From positions 157,250 to 221,249 of the forward strand of contig DBRG01000023.1 in assembly GCA_002305545.1 (NCBI GenBank): a stretch of DNA of 64,000 bases, given 5' to 3'. The notes beneath the pieces were generated by a model. The model did no database searches. It was not told where the DNA came from and worked only from the letters and a program-made list of their open reading frames with translations. Position 1 is the first letter of the stretch; each line of letters opens with the position of its first letter. Position numbers and translations under genes: made by a program. This stretch comes from Bacteroidales bacterium UBA1374. Its GTDB lineage: Bacteria; Bacteroidota; Bacteroidia; Bacteroidales; UBA932. Of this stretch, positions 34,301 through 42,620 are shown piece after piece.

Positions 34301-34432
34301 TCCGCTACAGATGCCGAGTCGGCCATCAGTACGTATGTTCATATGAATGACATCCTGGAGGTCAACCAGGAAAAAGAACTTGCCGGAACATACACCCAAC
34401 AACTGGAAGAATTGTTCAAGAAATATCAATAA
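31379..34432 (+). CDS. DUF2723 multi-pass membrane protein, GT-C-type glycosyltransferase
   Basis: The 1017-residue protein has a long N-terminal membrane domain (about ten helices in residues 10-620) and a soluble C-terminal part. The first loop FWDCGEFIASSYKLEIGHPPGNP has the acidic and His-Pro residues shared by DUF2723 proteins and protein O-mannosyltransferase-like enzymes. I recall the family being listed as a GT-C glycosyltransferase family in Bacteroidota, acting from lipid-linked sugars at the periplasmic face. Substrate and acceptor are not visible. The end overlaps the converging LuxE-like gene by 17 bp. Confidence 0.82.
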   Translation: METRTFKKTDLLIGWVVFAISAAVYLATIEPTASFWDCGEFIASSYKLEIGHPPGNPTYQLAGRLFSLFGSDSRAAMLINSMSALASAFCVLFLFWTISHLGRRLLETQKISLNWGNSIAIWGAAAAGSLVYSFSDTAWFSAVEAEVYGMSSLFTAAVFWAMLKWEENADKPHANRWIVLIAYLMGLSIGVHLLNLLTIPALVFIYYYKKYTFSWKGAVVTLLLSVVIIAVVLYGIIPWVPKISGWFDLLFVNVFKLPYNTGMLFFVVALTGALFWGIFSTHRKGKVLWNTILLCLAVIITGYSSFAMVVIRSSAKTPTNENQPDNPFSLGKYLAREQYGAAPLFYDGIYNSDYETWKDTRQYIKKDGRYARVKGPEMPLYKDTDKMFFPRMWSKRESHAAFYDSYNSGKGTVNSNGKRMPTFGDNLRFFFDYQVNYMYWRYFMWNFAGRQNDIQGTIPGDPIRGNWESGIGFLDKARLGDQTGAPDMLKNNKGKNHYYLLPLLLGIAGLIYQSSKDRRNAWITFLLFFMTGLAILVYLNQPPYQPRERDYAYAGSFYAFSIWVGLGVMALFNLLQKKLPQTVAGSLAAALCLFVPFQMLAQNWDDHDRSGRYTAPAFAFNFLNTCEKDCNAILITHGDNDTFPLWYAQEVEGIRTDVRIMNTSLLGTDWYIDQMQWRTYESAPVKFSIPRESYLYGTNEIIPVNERVTDRVPAIQAVGVMANPRAKLQLMDGTKLNYLPARKLRIPVNKENALASGIVPAKDAHLIPEYMDLDIPENKNTLLKVEMMFLDLLANYQWDRPIYIVSKGGDLNIGIQDYLRYDGMAYKLMPYKVDTLSTQVPYMDTDKLYPLLMDVYQWGRMDEPDVLLDYHVTYLYLVQQAVRQMYSQVAKAMILEGKDDKAEALLDKGIAVMKQYPLNWVVQPSMNEVGVMEAIELYFFLGRPEKAKALAIPFLDETFKAIEYFMGTYRGGLLSATDAESAISTYVHMNDILEVNQEKELAGTYTQQLEELFKKYQ

Positions 34433-35363
34433 GCATATTGCATCCCCGGCGTTCTGCGTCGGGGATCCTTCCCAGAACCTGGAATTGTCCCCCGGGAATC
34501 CGGAACCCCAGGTCTTCTGTTTCTATGAACGAACATGAATGGCTGTTTGCCGTATCAATGATGTTAATGCCGCCTGCAGAGCCATCGGGCTCCGGTGAAA
34601 ACGGATCCTGCAAGTTCCGGATCATGACCTGCATGGAAGGAGGACATCTGAAAAAAAGATCATCTGTGCAGGCATAAGCCTGGGAAAACAACTCGGCCAT
34701 GCCATATTCGCTGTGGATGGGACTATAGGGAAAACCCCGGCGCAAACGCTCATGGAGTGCTTCCCGGGTCAGTTCTGTTCCCCTGCCTTTCATGCCGCCG
34801 GTTTCCACAACAATAAGTCCGGGGTGACCAAGGGTGAATTTTTCAACAAAATCAAGCAGGGCAAATGTTGCCCCTATCAGCCAGACAGGCTTACCCAGGG
34901 TAGAAAGATCCAGCAGCCTGCGGTATAATGCTTCCTGTTCGGATAAATAAAATCCGTCTGCTCCCGTTCCGCTTTTTTCCATGAGCACCTGCATCATATA
35001 AACCAGCGACGATCCCGGTCTTTCCAGGTAAGAGGGCAACAGGGCCAGGATGGTGTACCGGGAGGGATCACCGTAAAAAAAGCGGAAAATATCCAGCACA
35101 TTCTTTCCATAACGGTCCAGACTATCAACGTAATGTCGTGAAGGAACCATGCCGGTTGTGGCGGAGCTGGTAAAAATATGCGCATGCGGACCGGGAGCGT
35201 TATACACCCTGTGCGTTTTGAAAAACCGGATAGGCAGAAAAGGAATATCTTCAGGGAAATTCACCTTTAAAGGATCAACGCCCAGCAATTCCAGGTACCT
35301 GGCATATACAGCGGTGTGTTTTGCCTGGTAGCGGAACAGCTCAAGAAGCTCATAATTTTTCAT
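34416..35363 (-). CDS. LuxE/PaaK-like acyl-adenylating enzyme
   Basis: The 315-residue protein resembles acyl-protein synthetase LuxE and related short adenylate-forming enzymes. The loop FTSSATTGMVPSRHY is the ATP-binding P-loop-like motif, and HSEYGMAELFSQAY is the later adenylate-binding block. Such enzymes activate a carboxylate as acyl-AMP and pass it to a thiol or protein. The substrate is unknown. I chose ATG 35363, giving MKNYELLELF, which overlaps the upstream GH3 gene by 14 nt. The tight coupling implies the two enzymes work together. Confidence 0.82.
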   Translation of the reverse strand: MKNYELLELFRYQAKHTAVYARYLELLGVDPLKVNFPEDIPFLPIRFFKTHRVYNAPGPHAHIFTSSATTGMVPSRHYVDSLDRYGKNVLDIFRFFYGDPSRYTILALLPSYLERPGSSLVYMMQVLMEKSGTGADGFYLSEQEALYRRLLDLSTLGKPVWLIGATFALLDFVEKFTLGHPGLIVVETGGMKGRGTELTREALHERLRRGFPYSPIHSEYGMAELFSQAYACTDDLFFRCPPSMQVMIRNLQDPFSPEPDGSAGGINIIDTANSHSCSFIETEDLGFRIPGGQFQVLGRIPDAERRGCNMLIDIS

Positions 35364-36882
35364 TGATTTCAAGCAAGGCTTCAACATAGTCACGGTTGCT
35401 CCACAACCGGGGAACTTTACTTTGACCTCCCAGTTTGTCATTCATGGCCAGCCAGCGGTAAAAACTGCCTTTTTTCATGCTCGTTATCTGTGGAGGATCC
35501 ATAGTGCCCGTGTCCAGTCTTTTAGCATGGTAATCGGAATTCACATCCATCAGTGACCGGTCCAGGATCCCTTTGAAAACTGCGGGATCGGGGGGCACGG
35601 TTTCAAATTCAATAAGCCATTGATGGGCGCCTTTTTTTTGTCCGTCCATGTAGACAGGGGCGACGGTATATTCATGAACGCTTGCCCCGGTAAGGTTGCA
35701 GGCGCGAGCCAGTGCCCTTTCTGCATTTTCTATCATCAGCTCTTCGCCAAAAGTATTGATGAACAGTTTGGTACGGCCGGTAATCATGATCTTGTGCGGG
35801 TTGCGCTGCGTAAAGCGAATGGTGTCGCCTATCAGGTATCGCCACAATCCGGAGCTGGTAGATATGACCAGGGCGTAGGGCTGGTCAGTTTGAACCTCCT
35901 GCAAGGTCAGGAACCTTGTGTATGAGCCGTTTTGAGCGGCTTCCAACTTGTCCATTGGAATGAATTCATAGAAAACGTCCACATTGGGCAGCAGTTGCAG
36001 GCCGGGATCCTCCAGGTCTGTCTGGAATGCAAAAAATCCTTCCGAAGCATTGTACGTTTCCATGTAATGCATATTTTTGGACGGAAAGAGTTCCTTATAG
36101 TGAACCCGGTACGGCTCAAAACATACCCCTCCGTGCATGAAAAGTTCCATGTTTGGCCATAACTCATGGAGGTTTTTTTTGCCGCTTTGTTCCAGGACTT
36201 TGCGCATCAGGATCAGGTTCCAGGAAGGTACCCCGGAAAAACTGACCAGGTTTTGACCGGATATCAGGCGGCTCACCTTTTCAATTTTATATTCAAAGTC
36301 GGGAATAAGCCCCATCTTCTTGCCCGGGGTGGTAAAGAACCTGGCTATAAGGGGTGTGTTGATGATTAAAAAAGCCGATAAATCCCCGAAGCAACAATTG
36401 GAGTCCACGCTTTTGTCTATGTGACGGTTTCCCCCAAGGGTCAGTGATTTTCCCATGAAAAGACGCGATTTGGGGAACGTCCTCACATAATTGGAAAGCA
36501 TGGTAAGCATCCCTTTATAATGGCATGAATTCAGGTTTTCCCTGTTTATGGGGATGAACTTGGACCGTGCAGAGGAAGTGCCGCTGGACAGGGCGAACCA
36601 GTAGACAGGCATGTCCCAGAGTACATTTTCAATCCCTTTGAGGCTTTGTTTGATGTAAGGTTCCAGCATGTCGTAGTCATGCAGTGGGATTCTTTCCTGG
36701 AATGCCCGGATATCCTCAATTTCTGCCATCTTGTAGGTTTCACCGAACAGGGTGTTTGCCCCATGGCTTAGCAGATGGCGTAAGGTTGCCTCCTGGAACG
36801 GGACAGGATCCCGGGATGAAAGGTCCAGCTCTTTTAGCAATTTTCTGTTGTAAAGCGTGTAAGCCGAGTTAAGTAAAGACAT
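35350..36882 (-). CDS. GH3-family acyl-acid amido synthetase-like protein
   Basis: GH3 proteins, best known from plants, adenylate a carboxylic acid and join it to an amino acid. The 510-residue protein shows all three family motifs: SSGTSSARSKFIP near residue 98, YNASEGFFA near 285, and LWRYLIGDTIRF near 345. Bacterial substrates are largely unknown. It is followed by the LuxE-like gene with a 14-nt overlap, giving two acyl-adenylating enzymes in tandem, and lies 14 nt downstream of recO. Confidence 0.9.
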   Translation of the reverse strand: MSLLNSAYTLYNRKLLKELDLSSRDPVPFQEATLRHLLSHGANTLFGETYKMAEIEDIRAFQERIPLHDYDMLEPYIKQSLKGIENVLWDMPVYWFALSSGTSSARSKFIPINRENLNSCHYKGMLTMLSNYVRTFPKSRLFMGKSLTLGGNRHIDKSVDSNCCFGDLSAFLIINTPLIARFFTTPGKKMGLIPDFEYKIEKVSRLISGQNLVSFSGVPSWNLILMRKVLEQSGKKNLHELWPNMELFMHGGVCFEPYRVHYKELFPSKNMHYMETYNASEGFFAFQTDLEDPGLQLLPNVDVFYEFIPMDKLEAAQNGSYTRFLTLQEVQTDQPYALVISTSSGLWRYLIGDTIRFTQRNPHKIMITGRTKLFINTFGEELMIENAERALARACNLTGASVHEYTVAPVYMDGQKKGAHQWLIEFETVPPDPAVFKGILDRSLMDVNSDYHAKRLDTGTMDPPQITSMKKGSFYRWLAMNDKLGGQSKVPRLWSNRDYVEALLEINEKL

Positions 36883-36896
36883 AGATCACAAAGTTA

Positions 36897-37625
36897 CTAA
36901 AGAAAAACTTGATGCAATATGTCCAGGGAGCGGATCTCCGGCGTTTTACCCAAATGATAGCTATAATAGGACATCAGGCTGTTGAGGAAATGATGGCGTC
37001 TTGATCCCGAACAGGACAAAAGCCGGATCTCTCCCGAAGGGCATGACAGGACCTGCTGCAGCAACAGGGAGTCCTCTTTGTCAAAAGCGCCGGACAGCAA
37101 ATCGGGAGTATCACAAAAACAGGCCTTCCCAATATGAAAATACTTCCTGTCCGCGGAAAAGCTTTCCGCGTCGGGTGCGTATCCCAGGTAACGGCACAGA
37201 CGGACGGCAAAATAGAGGTGCAGATCGGCAAGTTCTGTTCCCGCACGGTCAAGGTCCAGTATCGTATTGGTCACAAAGCCGAACAACTCCCGGTTTTCCT
37301 CCGATTCCCTTACTGTTTTGTACAACAGCTCGCTTATGAACAGGGATATGCTGCTTTTGCGCACATCGGAGCACAAGTTTTCCAGCAGGTGAATCTTCTG
37401 GTACTCTTTCAGCTGGTTCAGTTCCCGTTTTGCATGAAAATACGTGCGTGTATCGAGTATGCTCAGCGGGTGGAACAGGGAAGCCAGGGCGCGGTTGCGC
37501 ACCGTGCGGATACCTTTGACCAAAAAATCGGCCCGCCCCCAGGTGTCGGTATAGGCATTGACAAGCAAGCTGGTTTCCCGGTACGGCCTGGTGTTCAGCA
37601 CAATGAGTGTGAGCGGGTTAATCAT
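36897..37625 (-). CDS. recO: DNA repair protein RecO
   Basis: RecO helps RecR and RecF load RecA onto gapped DNA. The 242-residue protein has the N-terminal OB-fold region (RPYRETSLLVNAYTDTWGRADFL) and a helical C-terminal part with CFCDTPDLLSG, a partial zinc-finger-like segment. It overlaps the rdgB stop by 4 nt (ATGA), so the order rdgB-recO-GH3-luxE-like forms one operon. Confidence 0.92.
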   Translation of the reverse strand: MINPLTLIVLNTRPYRETSLLVNAYTDTWGRADFLVKGIRTVRNRALASLFHPLSILDTRTYFHAKRELNQLKEYQKIHLLENLCSDVRKSSISLFISELLYKTVRESEENRELFGFVTNTILDLDRAGTELADLHLYFAVRLCRYLGYAPDAESFSADRKYFHIGKACFCDTPDLLSGAFDKEDSLLLQQVLSCPSGEIRLLSCSGSRRHHFLNSLMSYYSYHLGKTPEIRSLDILHQVFL

Positions 37626-38191
37626 GGGAATGCGAGGGCCATTTTTTCCAGGGCCCTTTTTCTGTGCGATATGGCGTTTTTATCTGTTTCTGTCATTTGG
37701 GCAAACGATTGATTAAAGCCCAGGGGAACAAACACGGGATCATATCCGAATCCACCGTTCCCCCTGGGTGCCGTGAGAATGGACCCCTGGACGATTCCCT
37801 CAAACAGGGAGGGATGCCCGTCTCGGATCAGGGCTATAACACAGCGGAAACGCGCCTTTCTGCAAGCAAGACCTTCCATTTCTCTCAATAATTTTTTCAC
37901 ATTCTCCTGGTGGGAACACGCAGGACCGGCATATCGGGCAGAATAAACCCCGGGGGCCCCGTTTAGGGCATCGACTTCCAGGCCCGTATCGTCCGCAAAA
38001 CAGGGAATATGGAAAATATCCCATATGAAACGGGCTTTTTGCAATGCGTTTTCTTCAAGGGTAAGGCCTGTTTCAGGTATTTCACCGGAAAAGCCCAGAG
38101 ATGACGGCATAATTATTGAAACAGAGGGACCCAGTATGGTGGAGGCTTCGTGACACTTGTGTACATTGGCCGAGGCAAAGAGTAATTCCAT
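37622..38191 (-). CDS. rdgB: XTP/dITP diphosphatase (RdgB/HAM1)
   Basis: RdgB removes non-canonical purine nucleotides such as ITP and XTP from the pool. The 189-residue protein shows FASANVHKCHEA (nucleotide-binding Asn/Lys loop), FADDTGLEVDAL with the catalytic Asp, GGFGYDPVFVP and SHRKRAL, all standard for the family. ATG 38191 is 3 nt after a TAnnTTTG box. A TTG two codons upstream falls inside the predicted spacer and is less likely. Confidence 0.95.
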   Translation of the reverse strand: MELLFASANVHKCHEASTILGPSVSIIMPSSLGFSGEIPETGLTLEENALQKARFIWDIFHIPCFADDTGLEVDALNGAPGVYSARYAGPACSHQENVKKLLREMEGLACRKARFRCVIALIRDGHPSLFEGIVQGSILTAPRGNGGFGYDPVFVPLGFNQSFAQMTETDKNAISHRKRALEKMALAFP

Positions 38192-38194
38192 ACT

Positions 38195-38202
38195 CAAAGA
38201 TA
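38195..38202 (-). promoter_or_regulatory. -7 box for rdgB-recO
   Basis: The reverse strand reads TATCTTTG, 3 nt before ATG 38191. It predicts a leaderless rdgB mRNA and diverges from the ctpA box 13 nt away. Confidence 0.6.
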
Positions 38203-38215
38203 TAAAGAATTGGTG

Positions 38216-38223
38216 TAAATTTG
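38216..38223 (+). promoter_or_regulatory. -7 box for the CtpA-like protease gene
   Basis: TAAATTTG matches TAnnTTTG and lies 20 nt before ATG 38244, leaving a short A/T-rich leader. Confidence 0.55.
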
Positions 38224-38243
38224 TCCGCTAAATATTTATTAAA

Positions 38244-39797
38244 ATGAGAATTAAAGCAATACTTGTCTCCCTGTTCCTGCCCTTTTTGCTCCATGCACAG
38301 GGTGCCGAATTCAATACCTCCAGGAGCCTGGATATATTTCATTCCCTCCTGCGGGAGATTTCACTCTATTATGTCGACTCGGTGGCCCTAGACCAGCTGG
38401 TGTATACCGGAATTGAAGCCATGCTCTCCACAATGGATCCCTATACCGAGTTCATTCCCGAGGAAGAGAATGAATCTATTGAAATGATGACTACCGGAAG
38501 TTACGGAGGAGTGGGCGCCCTGATCAAGAAACGTCCGGGCGAAGGAGTGCTTGTCTCGGAACCCTATGCCGGTTCGCCTGCCGCCAAGGCCGGGTTGATC
38601 GCAGGAGATGTGATCCTGGCAATAAACGGGGAATCTGTATTGGACCTGACGGCTGATGAGTGCAGCACCCGAATGAAGGGAGTCCCGGGAACAAAAGTGA
38701 ACTTTTTAGTTGACCGGCTCATGGAAAACGACACCATATCCATTACCGTGGTCAGGGAAAAAGTGCACATATCGGATGTAGGGCTGGCCTGCATGATGGA
38801 TGACAACATTGCTTATATCAGGATGACAGGCTTCACCCAGGGAGGGGCCGCCGATGTACGGAAAGCCCTGAAGGAGATGAAAACGAACGACCCGGTCAGG
38901 GGCATTATTCTGGATTTACGTGGTAACGGAGGTGGACTGATGGACGAGGCAGTAAAAGTCCTGTCCATTTTCCTGCCAAAGAACACCATGGTGGTTTCTG
39001 CCAGGGGACGTGTTCAGCGCTTTGATGTAGAGTATTATACAAAAGAAGAGCCGCTGGATACGGAAACTCCTTTGGTGGTTTTGGTCAACAACGGATCCGC
39101 TTCTTCATCGGAGATCGTCGCAGGGGCTATCCAGGACTTAAAAAGAGGGGTCATTGTGGGAGAGAAGACTTTTGGCAAAGGACTGGTACAGACCATACGC
39201 CCCCTGAGTTACAACGCGAACCTGAAAATCACTACGGCCAAGTATTACATTCCCAGCGGGAGGTGCGTACAGTCGCTGGATTACAGAAAAAGAAACGGTG
39301 ACGGAACCCCCGGACAGAACGAAAACGGAGGCATTATACCAGACTCCCTGGTTCCCCTGCCCATGTACAGCCGTATCGCCATGGAACTTGTGGCCAGGGA
39401 CTACCTGCATGACTATTCCATTATTTATTATACCCGTAACAAGTCCATCCCACCGGCAGAATCGTTCTATCTGAGCGATGAGGATTACCTTGATTTTGTA
39501 AAGGAGACAGCCGCAAAGGAATTTGACGATCGCAGCGCCACAGAGATTCTGCTGGAAACATTTTCCCGGACAGCAAAAGCAGAAGGATACGATGCCCTGC
39601 TTGAAAAAGAGATTGCTGTATTACAGGAGCGCCTGCTCACAGACAAAAGCCAGGACCTGATCCATTACCGTAAGGAAATCAAGCCACTGCTTGAAGAAGA
39701 GATAAGCTGCCGCTATTACCTGCAGGAAGGCCGCCTGAGAAGCATGATACGCGATGACCTTCAACTGGAACAAGCTTTAAGGGTATTTGACAGATAA
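38244..39797 (+). CDS. S41-family carboxy-terminal processing protease (CtpA-like)
   Basis: The 517-residue exported protease has a signal peptide (about 1-18, ending LLHAQG), an N-terminal helical cap, a PDZ domain (GGVGALIKKRPGEGVLV, then AGSPAAKAGLIAGD) and the S41 catalytic core. The catalytic Ser lies in NGSASSSEI and the Lys in GEKTFGKG, the usual Ser-Lys dyad. It probably trims C termini of periplasmic proteins. The C-terminal ~140 residues are an extra helical segment common in Bacteroidota members. Confidence 0.94.
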   Translation: MRIKAILVSLFLPFLLHAQGAEFNTSRSLDIFHSLLREISLYYVDSVALDQLVYTGIEAMLSTMDPYTEFIPEEENESIEMMTTGSYGGVGALIKKRPGEGVLVSEPYAGSPAAKAGLIAGDVILAINGESVLDLTADECSTRMKGVPGTKVNFLVDRLMENDTISITVVREKVHISDVGLACMMDDNIAYIRMTGFTQGGAADVRKALKEMKTNDPVRGIILDLRGNGGGLMDEAVKVLSIFLPKNTMVVSARGRVQRFDVEYYTKEEPLDTETPLVVLVNNGSASSSEIVAGAIQDLKRGVIVGEKTFGKGLVQTIRPLSYNANLKITTAKYYIPSGRCVQSLDYRKRNGDGTPGQNENGGIIPDSLVPLPMYSRIAMELVARDYLHDYSIIYYTRNKSIPPAESFYLSDEDYLDFVKETAAKEFDDRSATEILLETFSRTAKAEGYDALLEKEIAVLQERLLTDKSQDLIHYRKEIKPLLEEEISCRYYLQEGRLRSMIRDDLQLEQALRVFDR

Positions 39798-39811
39798 TTA
39801 AGAAAAATTCC

Positions 39812-39819
39812 TATTTTTG
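39812..39819 (+). promoter_or_regulatory. -7 box for bactofilin
   Basis: TATTTTTG matches TAnnTTTG and lies 19 nt before ATG 39839. The in-frame ATG at 39821 is only 1 nt after the box, too close to be the usual start, which favours 39839. Confidence 0.55.
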
Positions 39820-39838
39820 AATGATAAAACAAGCAATT

Positions 39839-40270
39839 ATGTCATTAGAAAAGAAAATTGAATTGTCCCCTACAAACAATGTTACCCGTGTATGCAGTAA
39901 TACGAAAATTGTAGGCAATATTACCACGCAGCACGACATCCGCATAGACGGTTACCTGGAGGGTAAAGTCATAACAGAGGGGAAGCTTGTAATAGGGGAA
40001 ACCGGAAAATGTGTTGGAGAAGCTGAATGTCAAAGTGTTGATATTAGCGGGAGTTTTGACGGCATATTAAAGGTCACCGAGCTGGCTGCACTGCGCGATA
40101 AATGCGTTTTCAAGGGAGAACTTCAAGCAGACCAGCTTTCCATTGAACCTTCGGTACGTATAAGCGGTCAATTGATTTCTCCTGAATTGTCGGAGAACAA
40201 AGCAAAAAAAGCGGTACCCGGTCCTGCGACCAAAGATATCCCCGGAGCTGTTCTGCCTGAAGAAAAATAA
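39839..40270 (+). CDS. Bactofilin (polymer-forming cytoskeletal protein)
   Basis: Bactofilins polymerise into filaments that organise cell-wall synthesis and other processes. The 143-residue protein has a short N-terminal tail, a central right-handed beta-helix domain with the family pattern TKIVGNITTQHDIRIDGYLEGKV followed by repeats of ITEGKLVIGETG type, and a Lys/Pro-rich disordered tail. The start MSLEKKIEL at 39839 was chosen over 39821 on promoter spacing. Confidence 0.92.
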   Translation: MSLEKKIELSPTNNVTRVCSNTKIVGNITTQHDIRIDGYLEGKVITEGKLVIGETGKCVGEAECQSVDISGSFDGILKVTELAALRDKCVFKGELQADQLSIEPSVRISGQLISPELSENKAKKAVPGPATKDIPGAVLPEEK

Positions 40271-40275
40271 CGGGG

Positions 40276-41586
40276 TCAGATGGCGTTGAATATGTATTTA
40301 CGCGCCATCCATGTCTGGCCGGCCGATCTGGTTACCAGGTGTGCTGCATATCCTGCCCACAGGGACTGGATTCCAAGTGAGCTTTCTGTAGCCAGGTAGA
40401 TAGCATAAAATACAAAGGCAGATAAAATCATGATATTGCGCAACGGCTTACCAGCCGTTGCGCCTATATATATCCCATCCCACATGAAAGTAAGGCAGGA
40501 AATAAGGGGCATGCTGTATAGCCATGGGAGGAAAGGTTGCGCCGCCTGAATAACCCCTGGATTGGAAGTCATCATGCGCAGAAGCCATTGGTCCCCGAAA
40601 AAGTAGAACACAGTGGAAACAACCCCCACCAGGGTACTCCATAAAAAAAGAAGTTTGACAGATTGCATCAGGGCCGGTTTGTCCCGGGCGCCAATGAATT
40701 TTCCCGTAAGCGCCTCTCCTGCATACGCGAAACCGTCCACAAAATAGGCGAATAAAAGCAGTAATTTCATCATGATGGTGGCAACGGCCAGCAGTGTATC
40801 GCCATATTTTGCTGCCAGGAATGTAAATCCCGTATAAATCAACAACATGCAGATTGACCTTATAAACAAGTTACCGCTCAGGTTGAAATACAGTTTCCAC
40901 CCGCCTTTTTTTATCACAGAAACAAGGGGAACGTTACTTATCATTTTTCTGTAAAAGGCAAATAAAAGAACCGTCCCGCAAAGGAGCCCTATATATTGTG
41001 CTGCAACCGTTCCCAGGGCTATCCCCTTGATGCCCATTCCCATGTTCAGAGCAAAGAGCAGGCTCAAACCAATATTGGAAATATTGATCACCACATCCAT
41101 GATCATGGAGGCCAGGGTATTTTGCACCCCGATGAACCACCCCCTGAAAACAAACAGAGCCAGCACCGCGGGGGCCGCCCAGATCCGGGTGAAGAAATAC
41201 TCAAGCGCCAGGGTCTCCACTTCTGCAGAAGAAGGAGAAAGCCACACCACCAGGCGGGCAAAAGGCCACTGTATCAGGATGAGCAATATAGAAAAGCCCA
41301 AAGCCAATATAAGTCCTTGTATTCCTGTTCTTACTATTTCCCGCTGGTCCCCCTTGCCGAATGCCTGAGCCGTGATCCCTGCGGTTCCTATGCGCAGGAA
41401 GCCAAAATTCCAGTAAAGCAGGTCAAAAAGGGTGGACCCTATGGCTACGCCTCCAATGGCGGTTGCAGATCCAAGGCGTCCGGCAATAGCCGTATCGGCC
41501 ATTCCCACCAGGGGAATTGTTATACCCGCAAGCATACTGGGGATGGCCAGGTTGAAGATCTGTCTGTTCAGGCTGCGGGTCTTCAT
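40276..41586 (-). CDS. MATE-family efflux transporter (DinF-like)
   Basis: The 436-residue protein has twelve predicted membrane helices in two similar halves and typical MATE motifs such as NLAIPSMLAGITIPLVGMADTAIAG at the N terminus. It probably exports cationic compounds or metabolites using an ion gradient; the substrate is unknown. It starts 6 nt downstream of rsgA and converges on bactofilin with a 5-nt gap. Confidence 0.9.
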   Translation of the reverse strand: MKTRSLNRQIFNLAIPSMLAGITIPLVGMADTAIAGRLGSATAIGGVAIGSTLFDLLYWNFGFLRIGTAGITAQAFGKGDQREIVRTGIQGLILALGFSILLILIQWPFARLVVWLSPSSAEVETLALEYFFTRIWAAPAVLALFVFRGWFIGVQNTLASMIMDVVINISNIGLSLLFALNMGMGIKGIALGTVAAQYIGLLCGTVLLFAFYRKMISNVPLVSVIKKGGWKLYFNLSGNLFIRSICMLLIYTGFTFLAAKYGDTLLAVATIMMKLLLLFAYFVDGFAYAGEALTGKFIGARDKPALMQSVKLLFLWSTLVGVVSTVFYFFGDQWLLRMMTSNPGVIQAAQPFLPWLYSMPLISCLTFMWDGIYIGATAGKPLRNIMILSAFVFYAIYLATESSLGIQSLWAGYAAHLVTRSAGQTWMARKYIFNAI

Positions 41587-41592
41587 AGGGTA

Positions 41593-42561
41593 TCAGGTGC
41601 GGTATTTTCCTCCTTCCGGGTCTTCCAGCATCCGCAGGTAGCTATCGTAACGCTCTGCCGGTATCGATTCTTTTTCCACGGCCTCCCTTACTGCACAACC
41701 GGGTTCTTCTGCATGCAGACACCCGTTGAAACGGCACGATGCAGAGGCGGCAAAGATTTCAGGAAAATAGTGGGAGAGCTCTTCCTTTTTCATTTCCAAC
41801 AACCCAAAACCTTTTATCCCGGGACTGTCAATAATATACCCCCCGGTGCCCAGCGGGTGCATTTCATAATACGTGGTGGTATGCTTCCCGGTCATATGTG
41901 CCAGCGAAATAGGGGCCGTTTTGAGTTGGAGCGTTGGATCCAGCCTGTTGGCAAGGGCAGATTTTCCCACTCCGGAAATTCCTGATAAAAGTGATATTTT
42001 TCCTTTCAGATGCTGTGCCAGCAGTCCCATTCCCGCGCCGGTTCTTGCCGAGACTTCCATTACTGTGTACCCCGCTCTTTGATAGATATCCCGGTATTGT
42101 CCGGCCTGGCTGCGGTATTGCGGCACCCATTCCAGTTCGTCTGTCTTGTTAAGGATAATGGTTGCAGGAACACTGTAAGCCTGGCACGTTACCAGGAAAC
42201 GGTCTATGAAAGGATAAGGGGTCTTTGGCTCGGTGGCACTCAAAATAACACAGGCCTGATCCAGGTTGGCCGCAATGATGTGTGCCTGGCGAGAAAGATT
42301 GACCGATTTCCGGATCAGGTAATTCACTCTGGGGTGGATTTCTGTAATTACTGCCTTTTCCTTCTTTTCGTTACTTCCAGGTTCCCAGAATCCGTTCACC
42401 CGGTCTCCCACGGCAACAGGATTTGTCAGTTTTCCCTCCTTCAGACGGAGCTTCCCGCTGAGAATTGCCGTAAAAGGTTCCCACCGGGGCAGGAAAGTAA
42501 GCCGGTAAAGCGAACCTGTCTGTTTGATAACGGTTGCATTCTGAAATTGCTGCTGTTTCAT
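41593..42561 (-). CDS. rsgA: Ribosome small subunit-dependent GTPase A
   Basis: RsgA is a circularly permuted GTPase that checks late 30S assembly. The 322-residue protein has an N-terminal OB fold, the permuted motifs (NKTDEL as G4, then LLSGISGVGKSALANRL as G1 and IDSPGIKGFGL as G3), and a C-terminal zinc finger CRFNGCLHAEEPGC. ATG 42561 begins MKQQQFQNATVIKQTG and sits 19 nt after a -7 box. Confidence 0.95.
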   Translation of the reverse strand: MKQQQFQNATVIKQTGSLYRLTFLPRWEPFTAILSGKLRLKEGKLTNPVAVGDRVNGFWEPGSNEKKEKAVITEIHPRVNYLIRKSVNLSRQAHIIAANLDQACVILSATEPKTPYPFIDRFLVTCQAYSVPATIILNKTDELEWVPQYRSQAGQYRDIYQRAGYTVMEVSARTGAGMGLLAQHLKGKISLLSGISGVGKSALANRLDPTLQLKTAPISLAHMTGKHTTTYYEMHPLGTGGYIIDSPGIKGFGLLEMKKEELSHYFPEIFAASASCRFNGCLHAEEPGCAVREAVEKESIPAERYDSYLRMLEDPEGGKYRT

Positions 42562-42580
42562 ATCTTCTGGTCCGGGCGGG

Positions 42581-42588
42581 CAAAGGTA
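42581..42588 (-). promoter_or_regulatory. -7 box for rsgA
   Basis: The reverse strand reads TACCTTTG, 19 nt before the rsgA ATG. It rules out the longer in-frame start at 42591, which lies upstream of the box. Confidence 0.6.
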
Positions 42589-42608
42589 CAAAAATGTTCA
42601 AAAAAGAC

Positions 42609-42616
42609 TACCTTTG
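42609..42616 (+). promoter_or_regulatory. -7 box for the polyprenyl synthetase gene
   Basis: TACCTTTG is a perfect box 4 nt before ATG 42621, predicting a leaderless transcript. It diverges from the rsgA box with 20 nt between them. Confidence 0.65.
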
Positions 42617-42620
42617 TATT

